64,000 nucleotides of DNA from Microvirga lupini (GCF_014191055.1 NZ_JACHWB010000007.1:100889-164888), one strand, 5' to 3'. Numbered from the stretch's first letter, positions 41,449 to 50,352 are shown. Numbers and translations: made by a program. Notes: generated from the letters alone by a model not told the origin.

Positions 41449-42453
41449 ATGATTATGAACCAGATATCCTCTGATCGATCAATAAGCCGCTCCGAGCTGG
41501 TTACGCTGACAGAGGGGAGCAACTCTGGGTTCAAGCTCGTCGAGCCGCTAGAACTGGCCGATTCTGACGCCGTGGTGAGAGGCGATATCCGATATCTCCG
41601 CCTCCGCTCGGGTTTGACGATGCATTGCTCCGACACTCTGGAGATCTGCAACCTGACGACACAGGTCGTTCAAGAGGCTGGCCTGTCATGCTTCCTGTTT
41701 CTTGAGGGAAACGTCGAGATGCGGTTGGGATCCCGCTCCTTCAGGTTGGGCTCTTCCACCGATGCCTCGGGGGCGCATTCTCCCGGCGGGATGATCATCA
41801 ATTGCGTCGAGCCCGAAATCCTGACGAGGGCATCCGAGAAGGGAAGACATATCCGAAAGCTTGTCATCTCCGTGCCGGCAGATTGGCATGAGGGCGGGAC
41901 AGGTCTGGAAGCCTCGGACGAGAGTGCTTTTCTGCGCTTCTGCACCACGCATCTTGCCTCATCCGTGTGGAAACCTTCTCCCAGGGCTGTCTCTCTTGCG
42001 GAGCAGATCCTGCGCTCCTCGGCCTACCCGGATGTCCTTCAGCGTCTTTTGATCGAGAGCCGATGCCTTGAGATTATTGGTGAGGCCTTTTCCTCGTTGA
42101 TATCGGAGGCGGGACTTCATCAGTATCCGCTCCGCACGAGGGATCATGACCGCGTTCGTATCATCGCCGAGCAGCTGAAAGCGGGCAATTTTCTGGCTGG
42201 CTCGATAGAAGAGATTGCCCGCGAGGCCGGAATGAGCACGTCTTCGCTCCAACGGCATTTCCGGGCCGCTTTCGGGATGACCGTTTTCGAGTTCATCAGG
42301 AACGAAAAACTGAACGAAGCCTGGCGTCTCTTGATGCAAGAAGGCATCAGCGTCGGTGAGGCGGCCTACCGTGCCGGCTATTCCAGTGCGGCCAACTTCA
42401 CGACGGCTTTCAAACGCCGTTTCGGCGTTCTGCCCAAGCATCTCAGAGGCTAG
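41449..42453 (+). CDS. AraC family regulator, PchR-like
   Basis: A 334-residue regulator with an N-terminal sensing region of about 220 residues and a C-terminal double helix-turn-helix (IAREAGMSTSSLQRHFRAAF, then LLMQEGISVGEAAYRAGYSS and ANFTTAFKRRFGVLPKHLRG). Members beside siderophore receptors, such as PchR, activate receptor genes when the cognate siderophore is present. Its divergent position to the TonB receptor fits that role. The codons are AT-richer at the 5' end than the neighbours. ATG 41449 and ATG 41455 are both possible starts, without a clear ribosome-binding site. Confidence 0.88.
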   Translation: MIMNQISSDRSISRSELVTLTEGSNSGFKLVEPLELADSDAVVRGDIRYLRLRSGLTMHCSDTLEICNLTTQVVQEAGLSCFLFLEGNVEMRLGSRSFRLGSSTDASGAHSPGGMIINCVEPEILTRASEKGRHIRKLVISVPADWHEGGTGLEASDESAFLRFCTTHLASSVWKPSPRAVSLAEQILRSSAYPDVLQRLLIESRCLEIIGEAFSSLISEAGLHQYPLRTRDHDRVRIIAEQLKAGNFLAGSIEEIAREAGMSTSSLQRHFRAAFGMTVFEFIRNEKLNEAWRLLMQEGISVGEAAYRAGYSSAANFTTAFKRRFGVLPKHLRG

Positions 42454-42615
42454 CTTTTTCCTATGATCGCCTTTTCGCCCGATGGAAGGAATGGCGGCAG
42501 GATCTTGAGGGGAATTACCTTTGTCCCATCTCGTCCTTGGACATGCTACATTCGGCTCGTGCACGTGCCCGGTGCAGCAGCATTGCACCCCGAACAACAA
42601 GGAGCAGCGAGACCG

Positions 42616-43371
42616 ATGGCAAAGGATCCGTTCCTGCCTGTTGATGACGAGGCCCGTGGGCTGGCCAAGAAGCTGATGCGCACGGCGCGGTCCGGTGCGC
42701 TCGCTACCAATGATGCGGAGAGCGGTATGCCGTTCGCCAGCCTCGTGCAGGTGGGAACGGACCTCGACGGCTCGCCTGTCATCCTCACCTCGCAGCTCTC
42801 GGTCCATACCCGCCTGCTGGAGGCCGATCCGCGCTGTTCGCTGCTTCTGTCCTCCACGGGCAAGGGCGATCCGCTGGCTCACCCGCGCCTGAGTCTCCTG
42901 GCGAAAGCTCACAGGCTTGAGCGGGAGAGCGATGAGGCGCAGAACATCCGCCGCCGCTACCTGCTGCAACATCCCAAGGCCGAACTCTACGTGGACTTTC
43001 CCGATTTCGCCTTCTGGCGCCTCGATGTGGCATCAGGCAGCCTCAACGGCGGCTTCGGCCGGGCCTATCGCATGGCCAAAGAGGATCTGCTGGCGGATCT
43101 CTCCGAGTTCTTCGATTTCTACGATTTCGAGGCCCAGGCCGTGGAGCACATGAACGAGGATCATGCCGACGCGGTGGCGCTCTACGCCACGCAGCTCTGC
43201 GGCGCCCGCGAGGGTGCGTGGCGGATGATCGGCATCGACCCGGAGGGTGTCCAGATAGCACTTGGCGATGAGATCCTGCGGCTGCCCTTCCCAAGGGCGC
43301 TCACCGGCCCGCACGAGGTGCGGCCGATGCTCATCCGGCTGGCGAACGAGGCGCGGGGCCGGATCGCTTAA
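42616..43371 (+). CDS. HugZ-like heme-utilisation protein (pyridoxamine-phosphate oxidase fold, DUF2470)
   Basis: A 251-residue cytoplasmic protein. The split-barrel domain spans ARSGALATNDAESGMPFASL to GDPLAHPRLSLLAKAHRL and FAFWRLDVASGSLNGGFGRA; the C-terminal DUF2470 domain starts EAQAVEHMNEDHADAVALYA. This architecture matches HugZ/HutZ proteins that bind and degrade heme or aid heme use. It fits with the adjoining iron-uptake genes. ATG 42616 has AAGGAG about 11 bases upstream; the frame is open to 42463 without homology. The His of MNEDHADA is conserved in the family. Confidence 0.86.
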   Translation: MAKDPFLPVDDEARGLAKKLMRTARSGALATNDAESGMPFASLVQVGTDLDGSPVILTSQLSVHTRLLEADPRCSLLLSSTGKGDPLAHPRLSLLAKAHRLERESDEAQNIRRRYLLQHPKAELYVDFPDFAFWRLDVASGSLNGGFGRAYRMAKEDLLADLSEFFDFYDFEAQAVEHMNEDHADAVALYATQLCGAREGAWRMIGIDPEGVQIALGDEILRLPFPRALTGPHEVRPMLIRLANEARGRIA

Positions 43372-43493
43372 GGGATCGTCAGGAGGCCTGTGGCAGAATA
43401 GACCTTGCCTTGAGCGTTCGGGCACCGCATCAAGGCACCGGATCGCGCAACACAATCCGCCCGGTTTGCCGGTCCAGGAATCCCAAACCGACC

Positions 43494-44399
43494 ATGCGCT
43501 TCACCGTTCTTCCACCTCGCGTCCGTTCCCTCCTTGCGGCCATCGCAGATGCAGGCACGCGGTTTTCGCGCAACGACGGCTTGGCCATGGCGAGCCACGT
43601 CGCCCTCTCCCTGGTGATCGCGCTCTTCCCCTTCCTGATCTGCGTCGCGGCCCTGGCTGCCCTCCTCGGAGCGGGCCGCATTTCCACGCATATCATCCAC
43701 CTGCTCTTCGATTTCTGGCCCGAAGGAGTTGCGGGCCCCCTGGCCAGGGAGGCCGACAAGGTTCTCATCCCCCGCCGGAACGTGCTGACGGTCAGCATCG
43801 TCGTCACCCTGCTGGTTGCCACGAATGGCGTGGAGAGCCTGAGGATTGCCCTGTGCCGGGCCTACGGAATCGAGCGGTTCCGGCCCTGGTGGCAGGCTCG
43901 GCTGATCGGTGTGGGCTTCGTCCTGATCGGGGCAGGCGCGCTGGTCGCATCCGCGGTTCTGGTGGTGCTGTGGCCGTCCTTCTGGCGCGCCGCTGTCGTA
44001 TCCGTGCCTGACCTGAAGGCTTTAGGCCTCACCTACAACGTGGTTCGCTACGGGCTGGCTTCCGTCGTCCTGGTGGCAGGCCTCGTCGCCACTCATCTCT
44101 GGCTGCCGGATGTCCGGCCCCGCGCATGGAACGTGCTGCCCGGCATCGCCGCGACGCTGATCCTGTGGCTTCTCGGCGCCAGCCTCTACGGCGAGTTCCT
44201 GGCAAACATGACTCATTTGAAGGCCACCTATGCGGGCCTTGCGGGAATCCTGACGGCGCTCATCTTCCTGCAGATTTCAGCGGCGATCTTCATACTCGGG
44301 GCCGAGCTCAACGCCGCCCTAGGCCGACGGACGGTTCCAGCCGACGATGGAGCTTCAGCCATCATGGAAGCGGAGCCCGCTTCCGCGGTGCAGGTCTAG
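43494..44399 (+). CDS. YihY/BrkB-family inner-membrane protein
   Basis: A 301-residue membrane protein with six helices. The family features are DGLAMASHVALSLVIALFPF at the start, then LVATNGVESLRIALCRAYGI, a YGLASVVLVAGLVATHLWLP helix and YAGLAGILTALIFLQISAA, with IFILGAELNAALGRR at the end. Once linked to RNase BN or virulence, its molecular role is unproven. ATG 43494 follows the homology; the ORF upstream is open. Its stop overlaps the convergent small secreted protein by four bases. Confidence 0.86.
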   Translation: MRFTVLPPRVRSLLAAIADAGTRFSRNDGLAMASHVALSLVIALFPFLICVAALAALLGAGRISTHIIHLLFDFWPEGVAGPLAREADKVLIPRRNVLTVSIVVTLLVATNGVESLRIALCRAYGIERFRPWWQARLIGVGFVLIGAGALVASAVLVVLWPSFWRAAVVSVPDLKALGLTYNVVRYGLASVVLVAGLVATHLWLPDVRPRAWNVLPGIAATLILWLLGASLYGEFLANMTHLKATYAGLAGILTALIFLQISAAIFILGAELNAALGRRTVPADDGASAIMEAEPASAVQV

Positions 44400-44557
44400 C
44401 TCACGCCCTCGTCCTGCTTCCTCTCGCAATCCCGTTTCGGGGTCTGCTGCGGAGGGCGCTGCTCCTGGGCGACGACGGTGCTGTCGGTGGATGTCTCCAT
44501 CGCGGAGACCGGAGCGGTGAAGATCGCCAGCAAGGCGAGGGAGAGGATGCGCAGCAT
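44396..44557 (-). CDS. Small secreted protein of unknown function
   Basis: A 53-residue reading frame on the reverse strand beginning MLRILSLALLAIFTAPVSAM and continuing ETSTDSTVVAQEQRPPQQTP, KRDCERKQDEGVS. The first 19 residues make a good signal peptide with an A-x-A-like cut site; the mature part is short, polar and rich in Gln and Pro. AGGGA lies nine bases ahead of the start. I recognise no family. The composition and signal peptide support a real gene, but no homology was tested. Confidence 0.5.
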   Translation of the reverse strand: MLRILSLALLAIFTAPVSAMETSTDSTVVAQEQRPPQQTPKRDCERKQDEGVS

Positions 44558-44589
44558 GTCGGTCATTCCCTGGTCGAGGCAGGTTGATG

Positions 44590-44686
44590 CTAGAGCATTT
44601 TTCGGCGAAGTGGATCCGGTTCGCCGTCAAAAAATGCGACAAATCCAGAAGGAGAGATGATTTCACGCAAGTGGAAGCAGCTCTAG
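44590..44686. repeat. Dispersed element with inverted CTAGAGC ends
   Basis: About 97 bases bounded by CTAGAGC (44590-44596) and its complement GCTCTAG (44680-44686). Inside, CGGCGAA (44603-44609) pairs with TTCGCCG (44620-44626), and GCATTTTT with AAAAATGC, forming one long hairpin. The sequence GAGCATTTT...GGCGAAGTGGATCCGGTTCGCC is of a type I know from repeats in many Hyphomicrobiales genomes. It is non-coding and lies between convergent genes. Confidence 0.65.
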
Positions 44687-44786
44687 GGCTTTGTGGACAT
44701 GATGGCTAGAAGAGCCTGAGGCAGGACAACAAGGCTGTGCAGATCGGGCACCGCAAGGCTGCGTAATCTCGATGTGCTGTATGAAA

Positions 44787-44809
44787 GGCGCCGGCAGATT
44801 GCCGGCGCC
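44787..44809 (-). terminator. Terminator of the EcfG-type sigma gene
   Basis: GGCGCCGGC (44787-44795) and GCCGGCGCC (44801-44809) form a perfect nine-pair stem with a five-base loop, 28 bases after the sigma-factor stop. On that strand the stem is followed by TTTCAT, a short T-rich tail. Confidence 0.55.
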
Positions 44810-44837
44810 CGGCGCCAATCGGTGATTGGACGCCCTG

Positions 44838-45389
44838 CTATGGCGAGGCGTGCATGAACAGGGCGGCCCTGACGAGGCGGTCAGGGCCGAGGTCGTCGTC
44901 CGCATCGAACTTCATCAATTCGGCCAAACGGTTGCGGGCTCGGTTGATGCGGCTCTTGATGGTGCCGATATTGGTGCCGCAGATGCGCGCCGCATCCTCG
45001 TAGGACAAGCCTTCCGCACTCACAAGGAGGAGCGCCTCGCGCTGATCGACGGGAAGCTTGCCGAGAGCCTTCAGCATGTCGGTGAAGTCGAGCCGGGCGC
45101 CCTGATCCGGCATGACCGCGACCTTCTCGGCCCAGGAGCCTTCAGGATCCTCGACCTCACGCTTGCCTCTGCGAACCTGGGTCAGAAAGTCGTTGCGCAG
45201 AATCGTGAAGAGCCAAGCCTGCATGCTGGTGCCGGGCTGGAACTTGTCGAGATGGGTCAGGCCCTTGAGCAGAGCGCCCTGCACCAGATCGTCCGCCCTG
45301 TCGACGCTGCCGGAGAGGGAGATGGCGAAGGCACGCAGATGCGGGATGGCGGCAAGCATCTGCTCCTTTGAGGAGTTTTCGACTGACAC
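44838..45389 (-). CDS. ECF sigma factor, EcfG (general stress response) type
   Basis: A 183-residue sigma-70-family protein without regions 1 and 3. Region 2 reads PHLRAFAISLSGSVDRADDL, VQGALLKGLTHLDKFQPGTS and MQAWLFTILRNDFLTQVRRG; region 4 reads LPVDQREALLLVSAEGLSYE then DAARICGTNIGTIKSRINRA. The RADDLVQ and PGTSMQAWLFTILRN forms fit EcfG, the general stress sigma factor controlled by NepR and PhyR. Neither partner is adjacent here, so this may be a second copy acting outside the main locus. The start is GTG 45389; an inner ATG (MLAAIPH) is possible. Confidence 0.87.
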   Translation of the reverse strand: MSVENSSKEQMLAAIPHLRAFAISLSGSVDRADDLVQGALLKGLTHLDKFQPGTSMQAWLFTILRNDFLTQVRRGKREVEDPEGSWAEKVAVMPDQGARLDFTDMLKALGKLPVDQREALLLVSAEGLSYEDAARICGTNIGTIKSRINRARNRLAELMKFDADDDLGPDRLVRAALFMHASP

Positions 45390-45546
45390 TCTACTAACCC
45401 CTTCCGATTCGAGCCTTTCACCAAACCCTGCCTGACAACCTCCTGCATTAACCTATGCGAAGCTTGACAATATTCCGTGACGGAGACCGGGGTCCTGCTG
45501 GTAACGGACCTGCTCTCTTCCGATCTGATACCGGACAAGGACTATC

Positions 45547-45639
45547 ATGACCCAAGCCCTGCAATGGCTCAAAGATAGCTTGCCCGACGTCGCGGTGCTG
45601 GACGTCATGATCAAGGACGGCATCATCGACAATGAAAAA
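45547..45639 (+). pseudogene. Possible response-regulator receiver fragment
   Basis: The frame reads MTQALQWLKDSLPDVAVLDV followed by MIKDGIIDN, resembling the A-L-x-W-L ... P-D-V-A-V-L-D-V-x-L-x-D-G stretch around the phosphoacceptor Asp of single-domain receivers. Before and after this the similarity stops, and no complete receiver can be built in any frame. It lies between the EcfG-type and RNase D genes. It may be a relic or chance; hence low confidence. The 335-base gap otherwise holds the sigma-gene promoter and a hairpin. Confidence 0.3.
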
Positions 45640-45660
45640 GCCCCGCTTCTGCGCGGCTTT
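45636..45660 (+). terminator. Possible terminator hairpin before RNase D
   Basis: AAAGCC and GGCTTT form six pairs around a GC-rich interior containing CGC/GCG pairs and one mismatch (45637-45660). A weak T-stretch (CTTTCC) is part of the right arm and its flank. It could end any transcript entering from the left or shield rnd. Confidence 0.35.
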
Positions 45661-45724
45661 CCTCATCCATTGAAGCGGCTGGCCAGACGGGTTAAAGCCT
45701 GTCTCACCAGATTTTGGATGCTCC

Positions 45725-46339
45725 ATGACCGTACGCTTTCATCGCGGCGACCTTCCCGCGACCTACATCCCCGGCGCCGCCATCGCCATCGACACCGAGA
45801 CGCTCGGCCTCAACCCGCACCGGGACAGGCTGTGCGTGGTTCAGATCTCCACCGGGGACGGCACGGTGGACGTGGTGCAGATCCTGAAGGACGGCCCTCT
45901 GCCGGAGAACCTGATCCGGGTGCTGTCCGACGAGAGTGTGCTCAAGATCTTTCATTATGCGCGCTTCGATCTCGCCGTGCTCTTCCATACGTTCGGGGTC
46001 ATGCCGCGCCCGGTCTACTGCACCAAGGTCGCCTCGCGCCTCGTGCGCACCTACACGGACCGCCACGGCCTGAAGGATCTGGCGCGCGAGCAGCTCGGCG
46101 TTGAATTGTCGAAGCAGCAGCAATCCTCCGATTGGGGCGCCGACACGCTCACGCCAGCCCAGCTCGATTATGCGGCTTCCGACGTGCTGCACCTGCATGC
46201 CCTAAGGGAAAAACTCGACCGCATGCTGGAGCGGGAGAACCGCCTCGGCATCGCCCATCAATGCTTCAGCTTCCTGCCGACCCGGGCGCAGCTCGATCTC
46301 CTCGGCTGGTCCGAGACGGATATTTTCGCCCATTCTTGA
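45725..46339 (+). CDS. rnd: Ribonuclease D-type 3'-5' exonuclease
   Basis: A 204-residue DEDDy-family exonuclease, the short form without the HRDC domains of E. coli RNase D. Exo I is AIAIDTETLGLNP with Asp and Glu; Exo II IFHYARFDLAVLFHTFG; Exo III LDYAASDVLHLHAL with the Tyr and Asp. RHGLKDLAREQLGVELSK is the typical middle. It trims RNA 3' ends, in particular tRNA precursors, in the cytoplasm. Short forms like this are common in alphaproteobacteria. It lies about 100 bases upstream of the lptC gene on the same strand. Confidence 0.9.
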   Translation: MTVRFHRGDLPATYIPGAAIAIDTETLGLNPHRDRLCVVQISTGDGTVDVVQILKDGPLPENLIRVLSDESVLKIFHYARFDLAVLFHTFGVMPRPVYCTKVASRLVRTYTDRHGLKDLAREQLGVELSKQQQSSDWGADTLTPAQLDYAASDVLHLHALREKLDRMLERENRLGIAHQCFSFLPTRAQLDLLGWSETDIFAHS

Positions 46340-46441
46340 CGGGCGCTTAAACTTTCCCGCATAAAACCCATATCCGTCATAACATCGCCATGACCCTCAG
46401 GCATGGCGCGGGGCCGATTGTGAGGCGGAAGGGGTTCAGAA

Positions 46442-47194
46442 GTGGCGGTAATCCAGGGCACCACGATGCGTGACGGCCCGGCCTTGAGGCCGGCCGCCCG
46501 GTCGACGCGCGCCTACACCAAGGCCCGCCGCCATTCCCGCTGGGTCCGCTTCGCCAAGATCGCCATCCCCCTGGGCTCCCTGATCGGCATGGGCGCCGTG
46601 GGTTTCGTGGCCTATTACGATCCGTTCCGGAAAATCGAGAATCTGAGCTTTGGCTCCATCGGGGTGAGCGGTACCAACGTCACCATGTCGAGCCCGAAGC
46701 TGAACGGCTTCAAGAACGATAACCGCCCCTATGAGGTGACCGCCAGCGAGGCCACCCAGGACGTGCGCAAGCCCGATCTGGTGCAGCTCAAGAATCTGAA
46801 AGCACGCGTCGTCACGGACGACCGCGGCAGCGTCGCACTGCTTCAGGCCGCCAGCGGCACCCTGGACACCAAACGGGAGCAGATGCGGCTGCGCGACGAC
46901 ATCGTGGTCACCACGGATGCAGGCCATGAGGTGAAGCTCCGTTCGGCCTTCGTGCAGTTCAAGTCCGGCAACGTGACGTCCAACGAACCCGTCTCTGTCT
47001 CGTTCGGCAACGGCTCCATCGAGGCCGAGAAGCTCAAGGTGACGGACAACGGCAAGGTCATGAGCTTCGAGGGCCGCGTGCGCACCGTTCTCGAGCCGTC
47101 CCGCGCCGCCCCATCGTCCAAGGATTCCGCCGGCACAGGCTCCGCCGTGCCTGCACCCGTCACCGCGCCCCAACAGACAAGTACCCGTCCATGA
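46442..47194 (+). CDS. lptC: LPS export protein LptC
   Basis: Inner-membrane-anchored protein of 250 residues linking the LptB2FG transporter to LptA. One N-terminal helix, FAKIAIPLGSLIGMGAVGFV, follows a basic stretch (STRAYTKARRHSRWVR); the periplasmic OstA-like fold follows, with SPKLNGFKNDNRPYEVTASE and the repeated GTLDTKREQMRLRDDIVVTT. GTG 46442 is preceded by GGAAGGGG; ATG 46466 is an alternative. The stop overlaps the lptA start (ATGA). The Pro/Ala-rich C-terminus is likely flexible. Confidence 0.88.
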   Translation: MAVIQGTTMRDGPALRPAARSTRAYTKARRHSRWVRFAKIAIPLGSLIGMGAVGFVAYYDPFRKIENLSFGSIGVSGTNVTMSSPKLNGFKNDNRPYEVTASEATQDVRKPDLVQLKNLKARVVTDDRGSVALLQAASGTLDTKREQMRLRDDIVVTTDAGHEVKLRSAFVQFKSGNVTSNEPVSVSFGNGSIEAEKLKVTDNGKVMSFEGRVRTVLEPSRAAPSSKDSAGTGSAVPAPVTAPQQTSTRP

Positions 47195-47835
47195 TGAGTT
47201 TCTCACGCGCTGCCCTCACCGTCGCGCTTCTCGCCTCCGTTCCCCTGCAGGCCGCCTGGGCCCAGGCTAGCAAGGAGCGCGCGGTCGGCTTCGGCAATTT
47301 CGGCTCCAGCAAGGAGCCCATCAAGATCGATGCCAACAAGCTCGACGTTTTCGACAAGGAGGGCCGCGCCGTCTTCACCGGCGACGTGGTGGCGGTTCAG
47401 GGCGAGAGCACCATGAAATGCACGGTCATGACCGTGTTCTATGAGCAGCGTGACCAGAACGGCGGACAGGCAACCCCCGCCGCGCAGGGCGCCGACGACA
47501 GCGCGATCAAGAAGATCGACTGCAAGGGCCCGGTGACCATCGTGTCCCGGACCCAGGTCGCCACGGGCGAGAACGCCACCTTCGACCGCGGCTCCAGCAA
47601 GATCATGCTCACCGGCAATGCCACCTTGAGCGATGGGCCGAACGTCACCAAGGGTGAGCGGGTGCTCTACGACATCAACACCGGCGTGGCCAATATCGAA
47701 ACAACCCCCGGCGGCCGTGTGAGAGCGCTGTTCGTGCCCGGCAACGGCGGCCCGGCTCCGACGGGTGCAGGTGGAGGAGCGAATGCTCCCGGCAACGCCA
47801 AGCCGAAGCCTCAGCAACGGCCGGCCACCAACTAA
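47191..47835 (+). CDS. lptA: LPS transport periplasmic protein LptA
   Basis: Periplasmic bridge protein of 214 residues that forms the filament carrying LPS between membranes. Signal peptide: ALTVALLASVPLQAAWAQ. The OstA core reads EPIKIDANKLDVFDKEGRAV, FTGDVVAVQGESTMKCTVMT, GPVTIVSRTQVATGENATFD and NVTKGERVLYDINTGVANIE. A Gly/Pro/Ala-rich tail closes the protein. It overlaps lptC by four bases and lies 51 bases before lptB, one of the most conserved gene orders in this group. Confidence 0.9.
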   Translation: MMSFSRAALTVALLASVPLQAAWAQASKERAVGFGNFGSSKEPIKIDANKLDVFDKEGRAVFTGDVVAVQGESTMKCTVMTVFYEQRDQNGGQATPAAQGADDSAIKKIDCKGPVTIVSRTQVATGENATFDRGSSKIMLTGNATLSDGPNVTKGERVLYDINTGVANIETTPGGRVRALFVPGNGGPAPTGAGGGANAPGNAKPKPQQRPATN

Positions 47836-47886
47836 GGCGGGCAATTCTCGTCCTGCTTCCTCCCTTCCATCATCAGCGAAGATCCT

Positions 47887-48735
47887 GTGAAACCGCTTTT
47901 CAACCGTTCTCAACCCGGTCCTTCGGACGTAAGCCTCCTGGAGCCCCATGCGGCCGGGCCTGTCGCCCATGGTGTCTCCCGGACCGAGGGCGAGGCTGTC
48001 TTCGGCGGCGCGGGCATTCTCGCCGTGAAGGGCCTGCAGAAGAGCTATCGCGGCCGCACCGTGGTGCAGGATGCGGGCCTGCAGGTGCGGGCCGGCGAGG
48101 CTGTCGGACTGCTCGGGCCCAACGGCGCGGGCAAGACCACGATCTTCTACATGATCACGGGCCTTGTTGCGGCAGATCGTGGCGTCATCAGCCTCGACGG
48201 CCACGACGTGACGAGCCTGCCCATGTATCGCCGCGCCCGCCTCGGCATCGGTTATCTGCCGCAGGAGGCCTCGATCTTCCGTGGCCTCAACGTGGAAGAC
48301 AATATCCGCGCCGTGCTCGAGATCGTGGAGCCCAGCCGCAAGGAACGCGAGCGCAAGCTCGATGCCCTTCTCGACGAGTTCAACATCACGCGCCTGCGCA
48401 AGTCGCCCTCGATCGCGCTATCGGGCGGCGAGCGGCGGCGCTGCGAGATCGCCCGGGCGCTTGCGGGCGAGCCGACCTTCATGCTCCTCGACGAGCCCTT
48501 CGCGGGCATCGATCCCATTGCGGTCGGCGACATCCAGAACCTCGTGCGGCACCTGACCCGCCGCGGCATCGGCGTGCTCATCACCGACCACAATGTCCGC
48601 GAGACCTTAGGGCTCATCGACCGCGCCTACATCATCCATTCCGGGCGCGTGCTCACCGAGGGCACGCCGGATGCCATCGTGGCGAACGAGGAAGTGCGCC
48701 GCCTGTACCTGGGCGAGGATTTCCGCCTCTACTGA
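47887..48735 (+). CDS. lptB: LPS export ABC transporter ATPase LptB
   Basis: ATPase of the LptB2FG complex that extracts LPS from the inner membrane, 282 residues. Walker A GPNGAGKTTIFYMITGL, signature LSGGERRRCEIARALA, Walker B MLLDEPFAGIDPIAVGD and H-loop ITDHNVRETL are intact. The family GYLPQEASIFRGLNVEDNI stretch is also seen. It carries an N-terminal extension of about 45 residues compared with E. coli LptB, possibly because the GTG 47887 start is too far upstream; an internal start cannot be excluded. It precedes rpoN by 84 bases. Confidence 0.92.
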   Translation: MKPLFNRSQPGPSDVSLLEPHAAGPVAHGVSRTEGEAVFGGAGILAVKGLQKSYRGRTVVQDAGLQVRAGEAVGLLGPNGAGKTTIFYMITGLVAADRGVISLDGHDVTSLPMYRRARLGIGYLPQEASIFRGLNVEDNIRAVLEIVEPSRKERERKLDALLDEFNITRLRKSPSIALSGGERRRCEIARALAGEPTFMLLDEPFAGIDPIAVGDIQNLVRHLTRRGIGVLITDHNVRETLGLIDRAYIIHSGRVLTEGTPDAIVANEEVRRLYLGEDFRLY

Positions 48736-48818
48736 GACGCTCTGCTTTTTTGACGGATCGCTCACGATCCCGCTAGAAATGGAGGCATGCAAGAAGCATG
48801 CCTTCATCAGGTGCTCTC

Positions 48819-50237
48819 ATGAATGCGATGCAACGGCTGGAGCTGCGCCAGGGCCAGTCCCTGACCATGACGCCCCAGCTCGTTCAGTCCATCAAACTGC
48901 TTCAGCTCTCCCATGCGGAGCTTGCGGCTTATGTAGCGGCGGAGCTCGAGCGCAATCCCCTCCTCCAGGAAGGCGAGATCCGGGCCGATGCGCCAGGCCT
49001 GAGCCTTGCCGACTTCCTGCGCGCCAAGCAGAAGGCGCAAGCCCTCGGCCCTCGGATCGTTCCCGGTCCTCCGCCCTCACGGAGTCCAGCGGTTTCAGGT
49101 GCGCCGAGCCCTCCCGGCGCGGTTCACGGCGAGATCAGGCCCGAACTCGAGGAGACGCTGGCCCGTGCCACGAGCCTGACCGAACACCTGGAGGCGCAGC
49201 TCGATCTCGCCAGCTCCGATCCTCACCTCCGCACGATCGGCGGGCACCTGATTCACAGCCTCGACGAAGCCGGCTACCTCAGGGAGGATCTGGCGGAGAT
49301 CGCCGCTCATCTGGGAGTGCCGCCCGCCGATGTGGAAGCGGCCCTGCGGCTGATCCAGACTTTTGAGCCGGCCGGCGTGGGTGCGCGTAACCTCGCCGAG
49401 TGCTTAGGCATCCAGCTGAAGGAGCGCGGTCGGCTCGATCCGGCCATGCAGGCGCTGCTCCAGAACCTGCATCTCGCCGCCCGGCAGGATTTTGCCGCCC
49501 TGCGGAGCCTGTGCGGCGTCGACCGCGAGGATCTCGCCGATATGCTGGCCGAGATTCGCCGTCTCGAGCCGAAGCCCGGTCTTGCCTTCACGCCCGCCAG
49601 GGTCGACGTGCTCGTGCCGGACGTGCTGGTCCGGGTCGGCCCCGACGGCAGCTTGGCGGTCGAGCTCAATTCCGAGACCCTGCCCCGAATCCTGCTCAAC
49701 CGTGCTTATCAAGCGGAAGTGGCCAAGGTTCTGCGCAAGGATGAGGACAAGAGCTTCCTGTCCGAATGCGTCCAGGCGGGGAATTGGCTCACCCGCAGCC
49801 TGGAGCAGCGCGCCAGAACCATCCTGAAGGTTGCCGCCGAGATCGTCCGCCAGCAGGAGGAGTTCTTCCGCGAAGGCATCGCCGGCCTACGCCCGATGAC
49901 GCTCAAGAGCGTAGCAGCGGCTATCGACATGCACGAATCCACCGTCTCCCGGGTGGCGGCGAACAAGGCCATCGGCACCGACCGCGGCACCTATCCCATG
50001 AAGTTCTTCTTCGGCGCCGCCACGGGGGAGGGCGAACATGCCGCCAAGGCGGTCCGGCATCGCATCTCTCAGATGATCAGCGCGGAGAGCCCGGACGATG
50101 TGCTCTCGGATGAGGCAATTGCCCAGAAATTGAAGCTGGAGGGAATCCAGGTCGCCCGCCGCACGGTGGCGAAGTACCGGGAGGCTCTGCGGATTCCGTC
50201 CTCGTCCGAACGCCGCCGGCACAGACGCGAAGCTTGA
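48819..50237 (+). CDS. rpoN: RNA polymerase sigma-54 factor RpoN
   Basis: Alternative sigma factor for nitrogen and other activator-dependent promoters, 472 residues. Region I is MQRLELRQGQSLTMTPQLVQ and SIKLLQLSHAELAAYVAAEL; the core-binding domain includes GVGARNLAECLGIQLKERG; the DNA-binding domain includes MTLKSVAAAIDMHESTVSRV, ANKAIGTDRGTYPMKFFF and the RpoN box VARRTVAKYREAL. ATG 48819 is used because AGGTG lies six bases upstream; the frame is open seven codons earlier. It is followed by hpf and ptsN, the usual rpoN cluster, with a sigma-54-type promoter before ptsN. Confidence 0.95.
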   Translation: MNAMQRLELRQGQSLTMTPQLVQSIKLLQLSHAELAAYVAAELERNPLLQEGEIRADAPGLSLADFLRAKQKAQALGPRIVPGPPPSRSPAVSGAPSPPGAVHGEIRPELEETLARATSLTEHLEAQLDLASSDPHLRTIGGHLIHSLDEAGYLREDLAEIAAHLGVPPADVEAALRLIQTFEPAGVGARNLAECLGIQLKERGRLDPAMQALLQNLHLAARQDFAALRSLCGVDREDLADMLAEIRRLEPKPGLAFTPARVDVLVPDVLVRVGPDGSLAVELNSETLPRILLNRAYQAEVAKVLRKDEDKSFLSECVQAGNWLTRSLEQRARTILKVAAEIVRQQEEFFREGIAGLRPMTLKSVAAAIDMHESTVSRVAANKAIGTDRGTYPMKFFFGAATGEGEHAAKAVRHRISQMISAESPDDVLSDEAIAQKLKLEGIQVARRTVAKYREALRIPSSSERRRHRREA

Positions 50238-50352
50238 CCGCTCAGGCCTGCAATTTCAAGACTTGCATTGAGCCCCATTCGGATCATCATCTCCAAGCGT
50301 CACCCCTGAAGGATCGCGACAAAGCGACGGCGCCACAGGTGAGGAGAGTGCG

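Noticed and set aside
45547..46104. 185-codon frame running from the receiver-like piece into RNase D
   Set aside because: After about 30 residues it is just an alternative frame of rnd with Arg/Pro-rich noise.
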